Counted from the stretch's first letter, positions 10,648 through 20,170 are shown. The stretch is DNA of 64,000 nt from RCIO01 sp965232405 (GCA_965232405.1 OZ246966.1:1860001-1924000), one strand, 5' to 3'. The notes: generated by a model not told the origin, from the sequence alone. Program-made: numbers and translations.

Positions 10648-10776
10648 GAAAGCGACCTGTCGATGGCTGTTTTCGGATCGTAAGGGGCCGAGCGGAAGGG
10701 CTTACAAAGCTGCGGCTGCCACTTGTCGAATTTTGTGGCCGGTCCGGGCCAATGCGCGGGCCGGCCGTATGCGTTT

Positions 10777-12102
10777 CTACTGAAGCTGTGCCTGATCGGG
10801 GTTGGGCGGAAAAGCCGGATCGCTCTTGTCGCCGCGGATCAGGTCGAGTGCGTAGTGAAGCTGCACGTCGTCCTCAGGATCCGGAGGCACATAGGCCGAC
10901 GAACCCGAACCCTCGTCGCTCTCCTCGTCACCCTGAATGTGGCCCCGCAGTTCGGACTCGCCGCGGGTTACGTCACGACCCAGAAGTTCGTCCGGAAGCG
11001 GCTGCTCGACCCGGATGTCAGGCACGATGCCTGTGCCCTGGATCGATTTGCCGGATGGCGTGTAATAGAGCGCAGTGGTCAACCTGAGCGCGCCGTTCTC
11101 GGCCAGCGGTATGATGGTCTGCACAGACCCCTTGCCGAACGACTTGGTACCAAGCACCGCGGCACGCTTGTGGTCTTGTAGCGCACCGGCCACGATCTCC
11201 GAAGCACTGGCGGAACCGCCATTGATCATCACGATCAGCGGCTTGCCGTCGGTCGCGTCGCCGGCGCGGGAATCGAACCGCGTCACATCCTTGGAATCGC
11301 GACCGCGGGTCGAAACGACCTCACCACGCTCGAGGAAGGTGTCGGATACCGACACCGCCTGGTCCAGAAGACCACCGGGGTTCAGCCGGAGATCAAGCAC
11401 ATAACCCTTGATGTTGTCCGCGCCGCCGGCCTCATCGTTGATTTTGCGGATGGCGTCGCGCAGATCGTCCGAGGCGCGTTCGGTGAAGGAATTGATTTTC
11501 AGATAGCCGACATCCTGCTCGACCCGGTAGCGGACAGCCTTCACCTTGATAATGTCGCGGACAATGGTGAGCGTGATCGGCTCAGTCGCACCTTCGCGGA
11601 TGATCGTCAGTTCGATCGGCGAATTCACCTCGCCGCGCATCTTGTCGACGGCTTCCGAAAGGCTCAGGCCACGTACATCCTCGCCGTCGATTTCGGCGAT
11701 GAAGTCACCGGCCAGAACGCCGGCTCGCGCCGCCGGCGTGTCTTCCATCGGAGCGATCACCTTGATGAGTTCATTTTCCATCGTCACTTCGATGCCGAGC
11801 CCGCCAAATTCGCCGCGGGTCTGAACGCGCATGTCCTGCGCGGCTTCGGGGTTCAGATAGGACGAGTGCGGATCGAGCGAGGTCAGCATGCCATTGATGG
11901 CGTTCTCGACCAGCGAACTCTCATCGGGTGGGGTTACATATTGCGCCCTTACGCGCTCGAACACATCACCGAAGATCGCGAGATTCCGGTAGGTATCGGA
12001 GCCCGCCGCGTTTGCCGTCGAACCCGGCGTTCCATAGACCAGGCTCATAGCCGATGCGCCCATGAGCGCGCCGGCGAGCAGAAGCGACATCCTACGAATC
12101 AT
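10777..12102 (-). CDS. ctpA: Carboxyl-terminal processing protease CtpA (S41)
   Basis: Periplasmic serine protease that trims C-termini of envelope proteins, including peptidoglycan hydrolases. I chose the ATG at 12102 (MIRRMSLLLAGALMGASAMS), preceded by GGGAAGG; this gives 441 residues with a signal or anchor segment. A PDZ domain follows (GGLGIEVTMENELIKVIAP). The catalytic Ser is in GGSASASE (about 299) and the Lys in SFGKGSVQ (about 324). The 25-residue spacing between them is typical of S41 proteases. The start lies inside the 3' end of envC (11-bp overlap), so the two are probably translationally coupled. Confidence 0.95.
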   Translation of the reverse strand: MIRRMSLLLAGALMGASAMSLVYGTPGSTANAAGSDTYRNLAIFGDVFERVRAQYVTPPDESSLVENAINGMLTSLDPHSSYLNPEAAQDMRVQTRGEFGGLGIEVTMENELIKVIAPMEDTPAARAGVLAGDFIAEIDGEDVRGLSLSEAVDKMRGEVNSPIELTIIREGATEPITLTIVRDIIKVKAVRYRVEQDVGYLKINSFTERASDDLRDAIRKINDEAGGADNIKGYVLDLRLNPGGLLDQAVSVSDTFLERGEVVSTRGRDSKDVTRFDSRAGDATDGKPLIVMINGGSASASEIVAGALQDHKRAAVLGTKSFGKGSVQTIIPLAENGALRLTTALYYTPSGKSIQGTGIVPDIRVEQPLPDELLGRDVTRGESELRGHIQGDEESDEGSGSSAYVPPDPEDDVQLHYALDLIRGDKSDPAFPPNPDQAQLQ

Positions 12103-13390
12103 TTCCAGTCCTTCCCGAATAAGTCTCCGCCCACCATGGCGTGGGATCGACGGGTTTTCCGTTTTTTCGGAACTCAACATAGAGCTCCGGTTCCACATTT
12201 CCATCGACCAGCGCGACCGCACTGGGCAGTCTGGCTTCCCCCATCGTTCCTACGGGCTCTCCCGCGAGCACGGACTGACCGAGACTGACGCTGATTCGGT
12301 CCATTCCTGCCAGAACAATATGATAGCCATCGCCCGCATTGAGTATCAATAGCTGCCCGTAGGAGCGGAAGGGTCCAGCGTAGAGTACCGAGCCTTCCGC
12401 AGGTGCGGTCACGATTGCCCCCGATTGTGTTGTAACAATGTCGCCAAACATAGTGCCGCCGGCACCATCGGGCTCTCCGAAACGCAGATCGATGCGGCCT
12501 GAAACCGGCAACGAAACCTTGCCTACAAGGGAACCGAAGGGAACGGGTCCGGCGAGCCGGTTTTCTTCAGGAACGGGTTGTTCCTCCAACGGCGCTGCGG
12601 CAGCTTCCTCCGCCTTGCGGGCGCGATCGATTTCTTCTTCCAGCGTGACGATCAGCTCGCGCAGGCTCGAGGCCTTGGCCGCCAGCTCGCCGGCGCGCTG
12701 ACGCTCAGCTTCCAGCGTCTCCTCCGACTGCGAGCGCAGTTTGGCCTTCTCGGCGATCAGCTGCGCCAGCTTTTCCTTTTCCTCGACCTGTTCGGCGACG
12801 GTCTGGAGCAGCTTGTCGCGCTCGGCGGCAATTGTCGTCATCAGCCGCGACAGTTCTTTGAGATCGGCTACCAGAATTTCGGTCTCGGCGCGCATCTCCG
12901 GTACGACGGAACCCAGCAAAATGGCGCTTCTGACAGAGGAAAGCGCATCTTCCGGCCGCACCAGAAGCGCCGGCGGCGGGTTGAGGCCCATGCGCTGCAG
13001 CGCGCCAAGCACCTCGGCAAGCACGCCACGGCGCTCGGTCAGGGATCGGCGAAGCTCTGTCTCCTGCTCACCCAGGATGGCGATGCGCTCCTCGATACCG
13101 GCGGCTTCCTCGCTCAGCTTGCGCTCCGTCTTGGCGGCCTGGATGAGGGCGGCCGTCAGGGTGCGTTCGTCCTTCTTCAGACCGGCGACCTCGGCGGCGA
13201 TTGCCGTCAGCCGTTCTTCTGAGAGGCTCATCTGCCTGGCGATTTCGGCATAAGCGTTGCGGCTTGCCGTCTGTCGCTGGACGATGTCCTCGACCGTTTC
13301 GGCGAGTGCGTGAGAAGCCGGCACAAAAAGGATCGCGCCCGCACAGATGGCGTACATCAAATTCCGGCCGATTGTGGAGCGGGCATTCAC
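12092..13390 (-). CDS. envC: Murein hydrolase activator EnvC-like, degenerate LytM domain
   Basis: Periplasmic coiled-coil protein with a C-terminal LytM (M23) fold. I chose the GTG at 13390 (VNARSTIGRNLMYAICAG, 432 residues) because AGGAGG precedes it by seven bases; a signal peptide ends near HALAET. Residues about 45-260 are long Glu/Lys/Leu-rich coiled coils, including an RQTASRNAYAEIARQMSL stretch. The M23 metal site is broken: the first His of the HxxxD motif is missing (FGEPDGAGGTMFGDIV) and only YHIVLAG remains near the second. It should therefore activate an amidase rather than cut peptidoglycan itself, as known for E. coli EnvC. Confidence 0.9.
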   Translation of the reverse strand: MNARSTIGRNLMYAICAGAILFVPASHALAETVEDIVQRQTASRNAYAEIARQMSLSEERLTAIAAEVAGLKKDERTLTAALIQAAKTERKLSEEAAGIEERIAILGEQETELRRSLTERRGVLAEVLGALQRMGLNPPPALLVRPEDALSSVRSAILLGSVVPEMRAETEILVADLKELSRLMTTIAAERDKLLQTVAEQVEEKEKLAQLIAEKAKLRSQSEETLEAERQRAGELAAKASSLRELIVTLEEEIDRARKAEEAAAAPLEEQPVPEENRLAGPVPFGSLVGKVSLPVSGRIDLRFGEPDGAGGTMFGDIVTTQSGAIVTAPAEGSVLYAGPFRSYGQLLILNAGDGYHIVLAGMDRISVSLGQSVLAGEPVGTMGEARLPSAVALVDGNVEPELYVEFRKNGKPVDPTPWWAETYSGRTGNDS

Positions 13391-13541
13391 CCTCAAGTCC
13401 TCCTGGCTCGGGCCACCGGCCCAAGGCGCGAGCATACGGGCGGGCCCGTTAAGGAATGATCAACCATGTCGGCCGTCACCACGGCCCGATGCTGCATGTC
13501 AACCGGTATCTCAATTTCGCGTGATTTGGCCAGTTTTGCGT

Positions 13542-14024
13542 TCAGGCGCGGTGATAGGGGTGTCCGGACAATATGGTGACAGCGCGATAAAGCTGTTCGG
13601 CGAGAAGCAGCCTCACCACCTGATGCGGCCAGGTCATGGCGCCGAACGAAACAACGAGATCGGCCTTAGCCCGGACCGCCGCGTCCAGACCGTCTGGGCC
13701 GCCGATGACAAAGGCTGCGGTCGAGCGGCCGTCGTCGCGCAGACGGCCGATGTGCCCGGCAAATGCTTCGCTGTCGCAGTTCTTGCCGCGTTCGTCGAGC
13801 GCAATCACGGCGGCGCCTGCCGCAATCTGGCCGAGAAGTTTTTCGGCTTCTTCTTTCGATCTCTGGGCGGAGTTTCTGGCCTTGCTTTCGGCGTGCTCAT
13901 TCACTCCGCCGAATTCCAGACCTATCTGCGGGCCAGTGCGGGCCAGCCTGTCGAGATAGCGCTCGGCAAGCTCCCTTTCGGGGCCGGCCTTCAGCCGTCC
14001 CACGGCGTGTATCTCCAAACGCAT
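13542..14024 (-). CDS. rlmH: 23S rRNA pseudouridine-1915 N3-methyltransferase
   Basis: SPOUT-class methyltransferase (formerly YbeA) that modifies helix 69 of 23S rRNA on the 70S ribosome. It has 160 residues. Visible signatures are VIALDERGKNCDSEAFA, FVIGGPDGLD and the C-terminal knot motif MTWPHQVVRLLLAEQLYRA followed by HPYHRA. It sits 30 bp downstream of rsfS, a pairing conserved across most bacteria. The 151 bp to the next gene (envC) show nothing further. Confidence 0.96.
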   Translation of the reverse strand: MRLEIHAVGRLKAGPERELAERYLDRLARTGPQIGLEFGGVNEHAESKARNSAQRSKEEAEKLLGQIAAGAAVIALDERGKNCDSEAFAGHIGRLRDDGRSTAAFVIGGPDGLDAAVRAKADLVVSFGAMTWPHQVVRLLLAEQLYRAVTILSGHPYHRA

Positions 14025-14054
14025 TCCGGTCCGGCAGCTAACCGCTATTGCGGG

Positions 14055-14414
14055 TCAGTGCACCGTCTCTTCTTCAAGATCGGGAGTCTGCCACATCTTC
14101 TCGAGATTGTAGAATTCCCGGATTTCGGGCCGGAACAGATGCACTATCACGTCGCCGGCGTCGATCAGTACCCAGTCGGCACTCGACAGACCTTCGACGC
14201 GCGCATTGCCCTGACCGGCATCCTTCAGAGCTTTGAGCAAATGATCGGCCAAGGCGGACACATGACGGTGCGAGCGCCCGGAGGCGATCACCATGTAGTC
14301 GGCAAGGCTCGATTTGCCCTGGATGTCGATTGGGACGATTTCCTCGGCCTTGGAGCCATCGAGGCTGGCAAGAACCGTTTGAAGGACCGGATGGGCGGCT
14401 TCCTGCCCGCTCAT
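14055..14414 (-). CDS. rsfS: Ribosome silencing factor RsfS
   Basis: Binds uL14 and blocks subunit joining when nutrients are short. It has 119 residues with family motifs DIQGKSSLADYMVIASG, RHVSALAD, and ADWVLIDAGDVIVHLFRPE. The ATG at 14414 is the only standard start in frame. An open upstream stretch lacks ATG, GTG or TTG before a stop and could only begin with a CTG, which I rejected. It is the first gene after a good promoter candidate and leads into rlmH. Confidence 0.95.
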   Translation of the reverse strand: MSGQEAAHPVLQTVLASLDGSKAEEIVPIDIQGKSSLADYMVIASGRSHRHVSALADHLLKALKDAGQGNARVEGLSSADWVLIDAGDVIVHLFRPEIREFYNLEKMWQTPDLEEETVH

Positions 14415-14524
14415 CTGGGCCGGCGAAGGCGTGGCTTCCGCCTTCTTCCGTATTGCTGTTCTCAGCGTCTTCCCTTTCGTTCAAGAACAACGGAATCGCG
14501 CGACAATGCCACGCGACACACCAA

Positions 14525-14553
14525 AGATAGGCAGAGTCCTGCAACAGTTTCAA
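14525..14553 (-). promoter_or_regulatory. Candidate promoter of rsfS-rlmH
   Basis: On the minus strand TTGAAA (14553-14548) and CTATCT (14530-14525) are separated by exactly 17 bases, a close fit to the alphaproteobacterial pattern. It lies between the stop of the MFS gene and rsfS and predicts a leader of about 100 nt. The rsfS-rlmH group can therefore be transcribed independently of the genes upstream. Confidence 0.5.
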
Positions 14554-14589
14554 GACATTGCTTTGCGGGCGGGCGCTTTGGCGCATGCC

Positions 14590-15900
14590 TCACGCAGGTT
14601 TGGCCGCTTCCAGATCGTCGGATTCGGGCTCTTCGTCGGGTGTCGACAGGTCAACGGGCAGCGGGGTCTGCGCTGCGAGCGGCGCGAAGTTGCCGGTCTC
14701 TTCGGACGGCACCTGCTCGCGCCGGCTGATGCGCCACAGGACGAACGCGGCGAAGATAATCGCAATCACCACCGCAACGTAGATGAAGGCGACCGTGCCG
14801 TAGATGGCGGTCAGGCCCGTAGCAATTGCCGGTACCAATACGCCTGAAAGCGACCAGGCAAACAGCATGGTGCTGGCAAGCGCGACCATTTCCTCCTTCG
14901 AGGCGCGGTCATTGGCGTGGGCGTTGGCCAGCGAATAGATCGATTCGGTCGTGCCGGCCCAGATCAGGTAAATCGGCACGATGACAGCCAGGGCGTAACC
15001 GTCAAATATGCCGGCAGCGATGCCGGCGCCGGCCACCACCAAGGCCGCGGCGACCATCACGATACGGCGGTCGATTCGGTCCGACACCCATCCGAGCGGT
15101 ATCTGGAACAGCACCGATCCCAACGGCATCGCTGCAAGCAGAAGCGCTACCTGCGCCTGGCTATAACCGATTGCTGCCACGTGGATCGGCGTAAAGCCTG
15201 CCACCATCATCGACAGACCGCCGACTGCCAGCATGCCGACCAGCCCGACCGGCGAAATGTGCCACGCGCGGACGATCGCCACGGAGGCCGATTCGGGCGC
15301 CGGAGGCAGCGGCAGGCGCGTCATGCCCACCGGCAGGATTGCCAGCGATGCAAAGGCGATGCCCAGTAGCGGTGCCGTTGTGCCCTCAAGACTGATCTGG
15401 CCAATCAGGATCGAACCCGTGCCCAGGCCGGCGATATAGGCGACATAGAAGATCGCCATGACGCGGCCGCGGATCGTGTTGGTGACCGCATCGTTGAGCC
15501 AGCTCTGCGCGACGATGAACATGCCCGAAATGGCAAAGCCGTAGAGCGTGCGGGCCGCCACCCATGAAACCGGGTCGACGCCGGCGCCGATAGCGGCATT
15601 CGACAGGATGATCATCGCGGAAAAGATCATGAAGGAACGAGCGTGACCGACGCGCCGCGTCAGCGCTCCGGTCATCAGGCAGGCAACCAGCCCGCCGGAA
15701 GAAAGGGCCGTCAGGATCAGGCCGGCCCAGCTCGGCGCGTAGCCGGCGCTGTCGAGGCTGAGTGGGATGTAGGCGAACATCAGGCCGTTGCCGATTGCCG
15801 TCAGGAAAGTGGAGACGATGATCGAGCCGACAGCCGCCAGCGTTCCCACCTCGGGAGGCGGGTCGGCTATGTCGGATGTCTGAGTCGCTTCGGCCGTCAT
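14590..15900 (-). CDS. MFS transporter
   Basis: Major facilitator protein of about 436 residues with twelve predicted membrane helices. It has the MFS motif A-like loop GALTRRVGHARS between helices 2 and 3 and a second copy, GWVSDRIDRRIV, in the C-terminal half. I prefer the ATG at 15900 (MTAEATQTSDIADPP); a start at 15951 would add 17 residues without visible conservation. The C-terminal tail is acidic and probably cytoplasmic. The substrate cannot be read from the sequence. It stands between nadD and rsfS, splitting a pair that is adjacent in many bacteria. Confidence 0.88.
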   Translation of the reverse strand: MTAEATQTSDIADPPPEVGTLAAVGSIIVSTFLTAIGNGLMFAYIPLSLDSAGYAPSWAGLILTALSSGGLVACLMTGALTRRVGHARSFMIFSAMIILSNAAIGAGVDPVSWVAARTLYGFAISGMFIVAQSWLNDAVTNTIRGRVMAIFYVAYIAGLGTGSILIGQISLEGTTAPLLGIAFASLAILPVGMTRLPLPPAPESASVAIVRAWHISPVGLVGMLAVGGLSMMVAGFTPIHVAAIGYSQAQVALLLAAMPLGSVLFQIPLGWVSDRIDRRIVMVAAALVVAGAGIAAGIFDGYALAVIVPIYLIWAGTTESIYSLANAHANDRASKEEMVALASTMLFAWSLSGVLVPAIATGLTAIYGTVAFIYVAVVIAIIFAAFVLWRISRREQVPSEETGNFAPLAAQTPLPVDLSTPDEEPESDDLEAAKPA

Positions 15901-15984
15901 TGGGGTGAATCTGCTACCGCTGAGCCGCGCCAGCCGCGAAAAATGCGACACGTTACAGACGAATTGTCGCCATTCGGGAGCCGG

Positions 15985-16632
15985 CTATTGCTGCTGTGCG
16001 GAGGCCTGCCTGATTGCGGTTGACGACAGCGAGCTGCGCGGACCGTGGATGAAGGTCCATGCGGGCGGCTTCATGCGCGCAAGGAGCGGTGCGTCGGCCT
16101 CGTCGATGCGCGCATGGTCGAAGGTTTTGGCCATGACCGACGACAGAAAGGCAAGCGTGGATCCCGGCCTGTCGATGACGGCAATCGGGATGGAGCGGGC
16201 GATCTCACGCCAGCGCTCCCAGCGGTGGAAATCACGCAGGCCGTCGGCGCCCATGATCCAGACGAAATTTACGCCCGGGCAGCGCGTTCGCACCAGTTCG
16301 ATCGTGTCCGCAGTGAAGCGCACATGATGGCTTGCCTCGAACGCGGTTACCTTGATGCGCGGGTCTTCGGCCAATTTTTCAGACGCTGCGATCCGTTCGC
16401 CAAGCGGCTTCAGCTCGCGGGTATCCTTAAGCGGATTGCCGGGCGTCACCATCCACCAGAGCTGCTGCAGCCCGAGTCGCCTGATAGCGATTTCGGAGGC
16501 CAGCGCGTGGCCGGCATGCGGCGGATTGAAGGAACCGCCGAACAGCCCGACCGCCATGCCCCTTTCAACATAAGGTAGGCGCAGGGAGGAGGCTTTCAGT
16601 GCGGTGTCAGAGCCCGGCGGCATCGCATTCAT
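15985..16632 (-). CDS. nadD: Nicotinate-nucleotide adenylyltransferase
   Basis: Adenylates nicotinate mononucleotide to deamido-NAD in NAD biosynthesis. It has 215 residues. The nucleotidyltransferase motif GGSFNPPHAGH is near residues 31-41 and the second motif SSTAIRQ is at the C-terminus. A leader of about 25 residues precedes the core; similar leaders are common in rhizobial NadD. The next ATG in frame would begin MAVGLFGG. It follows proA by 49 bp in the obgE-proB-proA-nadD series. Confidence 0.95.
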   Translation of the reverse strand: MNAMPPGSDTALKASSLRLPYVERGMAVGLFGGSFNPPHAGHALASEIAIRRLGLQQLWWMVTPGNPLKDTRELKPLGERIAASEKLAEDPRIKVTAFEASHHVRFTADTIELVRTRCPGVNFVWIMGADGLRDFHRWERWREIARSIPIAVIDRPGSTLAFLSSVMAKTFDHARIDEADAPLLARMKPPAWTFIHGPRSSLSSTAIRQASAQQQ

Positions 16633-16681
16633 GTCCGTCTGGGCCGCCCGCTCACTGGATCCTGGCTGATGGCCGCGCGCC

Positions 16682-17968
16682 TTAAGGACGCGTTTGCCCG
16701 GTGCCGCGGACGCGGTACTTGAACGAGGTGAGCTGCTCTACGCCGACGGGCCCCCGCGCGTGCATGCGCCCCGTCGCAATGCCGATTTCAGCTCCCATGC
16801 CGAACTCGCCGCCATCCGCATACTGGGTCGAGGCGTTGTGCAGCAGGATCGCGGAATCGACCTCATTGAAGAAGCGTTCCACGGCTGCCGCATCTTGCGC
16901 GACAATCGCCTCGGTGTGATGCGAGGAATAGGTCTCGATGTGCTCGATCGCCTCGCCGACCCCATCAACCAGTTTTGCGGAAATGATCGTGTCGAGATAT
17001 TCCGTCGTCCAGTCGGCCTCGGTTACCCGTTTGGCCTTCGCAAACATCTCGCGAATTTCGTCGGTCGCACGGATTTCGCAGCCGGCCTTGTCCAGCGCTT
17101 CCAGGATCGGAACCAGATGTGTCCCGGCTACCGCCCGGTCAACCAGCAGCGTTTCGGCAGCGCCGCAAATGCCGGTGCGGCGCATCTTGGCATTGACGGT
17201 GATCGCGACAGCCATGTCGAGTTCGGCTGTACGGTCGATATAGACGTGGCACAGCCCTTCCAGATGGGCGAAGACAGGCACCCGGGCTTCCGTCTGTACG
17301 CGTTCGACGAGACCGCGACCGCCGCGCGGCACGATGACGTCGAGATTGCCGTCGAGACCCTTGAGCATCTCGCCGACCGCGGCACGGTCGCTGGTCGGCA
17401 CCATCTGAATGGCGTCGGCAGGCAGATTTGCCGCCTTCAACCCCTCGACGAGGCAGGCGTGGATGGCCGCCGAGGAATTGGCTGAATCGGAGCCGCCGCG
17501 CAGGACGACCGCGTTGCCCGCCATCAGGCAGAGCGCGCCGGCATCCGCCGTCACATTGGGGCGGCTTTCATAGATCACGCCGATCACGCCGAGCGGCGTG
17601 CGCACGCGCTCGATATGCAGGCCGTTGGGCCGGTCCCATTCGGCAATGATGTCGCCGACCGGGTCTTTCAATGCCGCAATGGCGCGAATGCCGTCGCTCA
17701 TCGCACGAATTCTGTCTTCGTTGAGCGTCAGCCTGTCGATGAATGCTGCGCTGAGCCCGGATTCCTCGCCATTGGCGACGTCGATGACGTTGGCGTCGAG
17801 GATCGACTGCCGGTCGCGCCAGATCGCGTCGGCCATGGAGATGAGGGCTGCGTGTTTGCGCTCGGCGGTCGCGGTGGCCAGTGGGCGCGCGGCAGCCCTG
17901 GCACGGCGGCCGATATCGGCCATCAGCGTGGCAACATCCTGCTGCGTGTCGTTGCGGGTCTGCAACAT
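16682..17968 (-). CDS. proA: Glutamate-5-semialdehyde dehydrogenase (gamma-glutamyl phosphate reductase)
   Basis: NADPH-dependent reduction of glutamyl-5-phosphate, the second step of proline synthesis. It has 428 residues, normal length. The catalytic cysteine is in TGICGAAETLL (about residue 268). Further signatures are PLGVIGVIYESRPNVTADA and the C-terminal GPVGVEQLTSFKYRVRGTGQ. It starts 3 bp after the proB stop, clearly the same operon. Confidence 0.97.
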   Translation of the reverse strand: MLQTRNDTQQDVATLMADIGRRARAAARPLATATAERKHAALISMADAIWRDRQSILDANVIDVANGEESGLSAAFIDRLTLNEDRIRAMSDGIRAIAALKDPVGDIIAEWDRPNGLHIERVRTPLGVIGVIYESRPNVTADAGALCLMAGNAVVLRGGSDSANSSAAIHACLVEGLKAANLPADAIQMVPTSDRAAVGEMLKGLDGNLDVIVPRGGRGLVERVQTEARVPVFAHLEGLCHVYIDRTAELDMAVAITVNAKMRRTGICGAAETLLVDRAVAGTHLVPILEALDKAGCEIRATDEIREMFAKAKRVTEADWTTEYLDTIISAKLVDGVGEAIEHIETYSSHHTEAIVAQDAAAVERFFNEVDSAILLHNASTQYADGGEFGMGAEIGIATGRMHARGPVGVEQLTSFKYRVRGTGQTRP

Positions 17969-17971
17969 CGC

Positions 17972-19117
17972 CTACTCTCCCGCCCTTGCCTTTCTCGCGA
18001 CACGGGACATGACCAGATCGTCCCGGTGCACCATGGCGCCTCGCGCCTCATAGCCCAGCACCCCGGCTATGGCCGAAGTCTTCAGACCGGCGATCTTTAC
18101 GGCATCGGGGGCATCGTAGGCAACCAGCCCGCGGGCGATCTCGCGGCCGTCCGGCGTGGTGATCGCCACCGTGTCGCCGCGCGAAAACGAGCCGCTGACC
18201 TCGCGCACCCCGGCGGGAAGAAGCGACTTGCCCGATTGCAGCGCCGATTCTGCGCCGGCATCCACAGTAAGCCGCCCCGCTGGCTCCAGATTTCCGGCAA
18301 TCCACGTCTTGTAACCCTTCACCGGGTCGGGCGCCGGCGCGAAAAAGGTGAAGCGTGCGCCGCCGCTGACCGCCGAAAGCGGATTGAGGCGCGTTCCGTC
18401 AGCGATGATCATGGCCGTACCGGCAGCGGTGGCGATCTTGCCGGCATCCAGCTTGGTGCGCATGCCGCCACGCGAGAGCTCGGTGCGCGCCACACCGGCC
18501 ATTGCCTCGATATCCGGCGTGATTTGTTCCACATGCGGAACGAAGCTTGCATTCGCTACCGTTTCGGGCGCGGCGGTATAGAGGCCATCGACATCTGAAA
18601 GCAGAACCAGCAGGTCGGCGCCCATCATGGTTGCGATGCGGGCGGCCAGCCTGTCGTTGTCGCCGTAGCGGATTTCAGTGGTGGCGACTGTGTCGTTCTC
18701 GTTGATAACGGGAACGGCCTTCATTTTCAGCAGGGTCGAGATCGTGGCGCGGACGTTGAGGTAGCGCCGTCGTTCCTCGGTATCGCCCAATGTCACCAGA
18801 ACCTGTCCGGAAATGGCATTGTGTCGGCCAAGTTCGCGAGACCATGCGCCGGCCAGCGCAATCTGACCGACCGAAGCGGCTGCCTGGCTTTCCTCCAGCT
18901 TGAGCTGAGGCCCCTTCAGTCCCAAGATCGTGCGCCCAAGCGCGATTGCGCCCGATGAAACGACCAGAATCTCGGTTCCGCCGGCGATGAGTGCGGCGAT
19001 ATCGTCAGCAAGTGCCGCAAGCCAGTCCTGTTTCAGGCCCGTCTTGCGGTCGACTAGAAGTGCGGAGCCGATCTTGACGACGACACGCCGCGCGGAGGCA
19101 AGCGGGTTGGCAGTCAT
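17972..19117 (-). CDS. proB: Glutamate 5-kinase with PUA domain
   Basis: ATP-dependent phosphorylation of glutamate, the first and normally feedback-inhibited step of proline synthesis. It has 381 residues. The kinase domain carries KIGSALLVD, VSSGAIALGR, INENDTVAT and GDNDRLAARIA. A C-terminal PUA domain (about 285-375) holds SLLPAGVREVSGSFSRGD. Its ATG overlaps the obgE stop by 4 bp, and proA follows after 3 bp. Confidence 0.97.
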   Translation of the reverse strand: MTANPLASARRVVVKIGSALLVDRKTGLKQDWLAALADDIAALIAGGTEILVVSSGAIALGRTILGLKGPQLKLEESQAAASVGQIALAGAWSRELGRHNAISGQVLVTLGDTEERRRYLNVRATISTLLKMKAVPVINENDTVATTEIRYGDNDRLAARIATMMGADLLVLLSDVDGLYTAAPETVANASFVPHVEQITPDIEAMAGVARTELSRGGMRTKLDAGKIATAAGTAMIIADGTRLNPLSAVSGGARFTFFAPAPDPVKGYKTWIAGNLEPAGRLTVDAGAESALQSGKSLLPAGVREVSGSFSRGDTVAITTPDGREIARGLVAYDAPDAVKIAGLKTSAIAGVLGYEARGAMVHRDDLVMSRVARKARAGE

Positions 19118-20124
19118 GACGCCGTCTCGGTTTCCCGCGCGTCCTCGACTGCGGCGAAGAGGGCGCGCAAGACGTCTTGTACGCCTTTACCCGTTGCGGC
19201 CGAGAGGAGCAGTGGCGCCTTGCCGGCAGCCTTTTTCAGCGCTGCCAGTTGTTTCTTGCGCCCGTCGTCGTCCAGCAGATCGGCCTGAGACAGGGCAAGG
19301 ATCTCCGGCTTGTCTGTAAGCCCGTGCCCGTATGCTTCCAGTTCGCCGCGTACCGTTCGGTAGGCCTCGACCGGATCTTCCTCGCGGGCGGAAACGAGAT
19401 GCAGCAGAACCTTGGTTCGCTCGACATGGCCGAGGAAACGGTCGCCGATGCCTACGCCCTCATGCGCGCCCTCGATCAGGCCGGGTATGTCGGCCAGCAC
19501 GAATTCTCGTGCATCGACGCGCACGACACCCAGATTGGGGTGCAGTGTGGTGAAGGGATAGTCGGCGATTTTCGGCTTCGCCGCTGTCACGGTGGCAAGG
19601 AATGTCGACTTGCCGGCATTGGGAAGGCCGACAAGGCCGGCGTCGGCGATCAGTTTGAGGCGCAGCCAGATCGTCAGTTCCTCGCCCGGCAGACCTGGAT
19701 TTGCCCTGCGCGGCGCCTGATTGGTCGACGATTTGAAATGCTGGTTGCCGAAACCGCCATTGCCGCCCTTGGCGATGCAGAAGCGTTCGCCAATCTCCGT
19801 CAGATCGAAGATCAGCGTCTCGTTGTCCTCTGCGAAGACCTGCGTGCCGACCGGCACTTTCAGCGTTACGTCGGCGCCCTTGGCGCCGGTCTTGTTGCGG
19901 CCCATGCCGTGCACGCCGGTCTTGGCCCGGAAATGCTGCTGGTAGCGGTAGTCGATCAGCGTGTTTAGCCCTTCGACCGCTTCGATCCACACATCGCCGC
20001 CACGGCCGCCATCGCCGCCGTCGGGACCGCCGAATTCGAGATATTTCTCGCGCCTGAACGACACGGAGCCGGCGCCGCCGTCGCCCGAGCGTATGTATAC
20101 TTTGGCCTGGTCGAGAAATTTCAT
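19114..20124 (-). CDS. obgE: GTPase ObgE/CgtA
   Basis: Essential ribosome-associated GTPase acting in 50S maturation and stress control. It has 336 residues. The glycine-rich Obg fold comes first (SGDGGAGSVSFRREK, GPDGGDGGRGGDVWIEA), then the G domain: G1 GLPNAGKST, G2 region DYPFTTLHPNLG, G3 DIPGLIEGAHEG. The variable C-terminal domain found in some homologues is absent. On its upstream side a CTATAT -10 box (20193-20188) has only a weak -35, so the promoter is uncertain. It is first in the obgE-proB-proA-nadD series. Confidence 0.97.
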   Translation of the reverse strand: MKFLDQAKVYIRSGDGGAGSVSFRREKYLEFGGPDGGDGGRGGDVWIEAVEGLNTLIDYRYQQHFRAKTGVHGMGRNKTGAKGADVTLKVPVGTQVFAEDNETLIFDLTEIGERFCIAKGGNGGFGNQHFKSSTNQAPRRANPGLPGEELTIWLRLKLIADAGLVGLPNAGKSTFLATVTAAKPKIADYPFTTLHPNLGVVRVDAREFVLADIPGLIEGAHEGVGIGDRFLGHVERTKVLLHLVSAREEDPVEAYRTVRGELEAYGHGLTDKPEILALSQADLLDDDGRKKQLAALKKAAGKAPLLLSAATGKGVQDVLRALFAAVEDARETETAS

Positions 20125-20153
20125 CGAATTGACAGTCTTGGCGTCTATCTGGT

Positions 20154-20170
20154 GGAAGCGTTCCGCTTCC
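20154..20170. repeat. Short perfect inverted repeat in the obgE leader
   Basis: Arms of 7 bp (20154-20160 and 20164-20170, GGAAGCG / CGCTTCC) around a 3-base loop, 30 bp upstream of the obgE start. It could form a hairpin in the obgE 5' leader or act as a protein site. There is no T run, so it is not a terminator. Confidence 0.4.

Noticed and set aside
14415..14445. Longer RsfS starting at an upstream CTG
   Set aside because: No ATG, GTG or TTG is available in frame, and the ATG at 14414 gives a normal-length protein.
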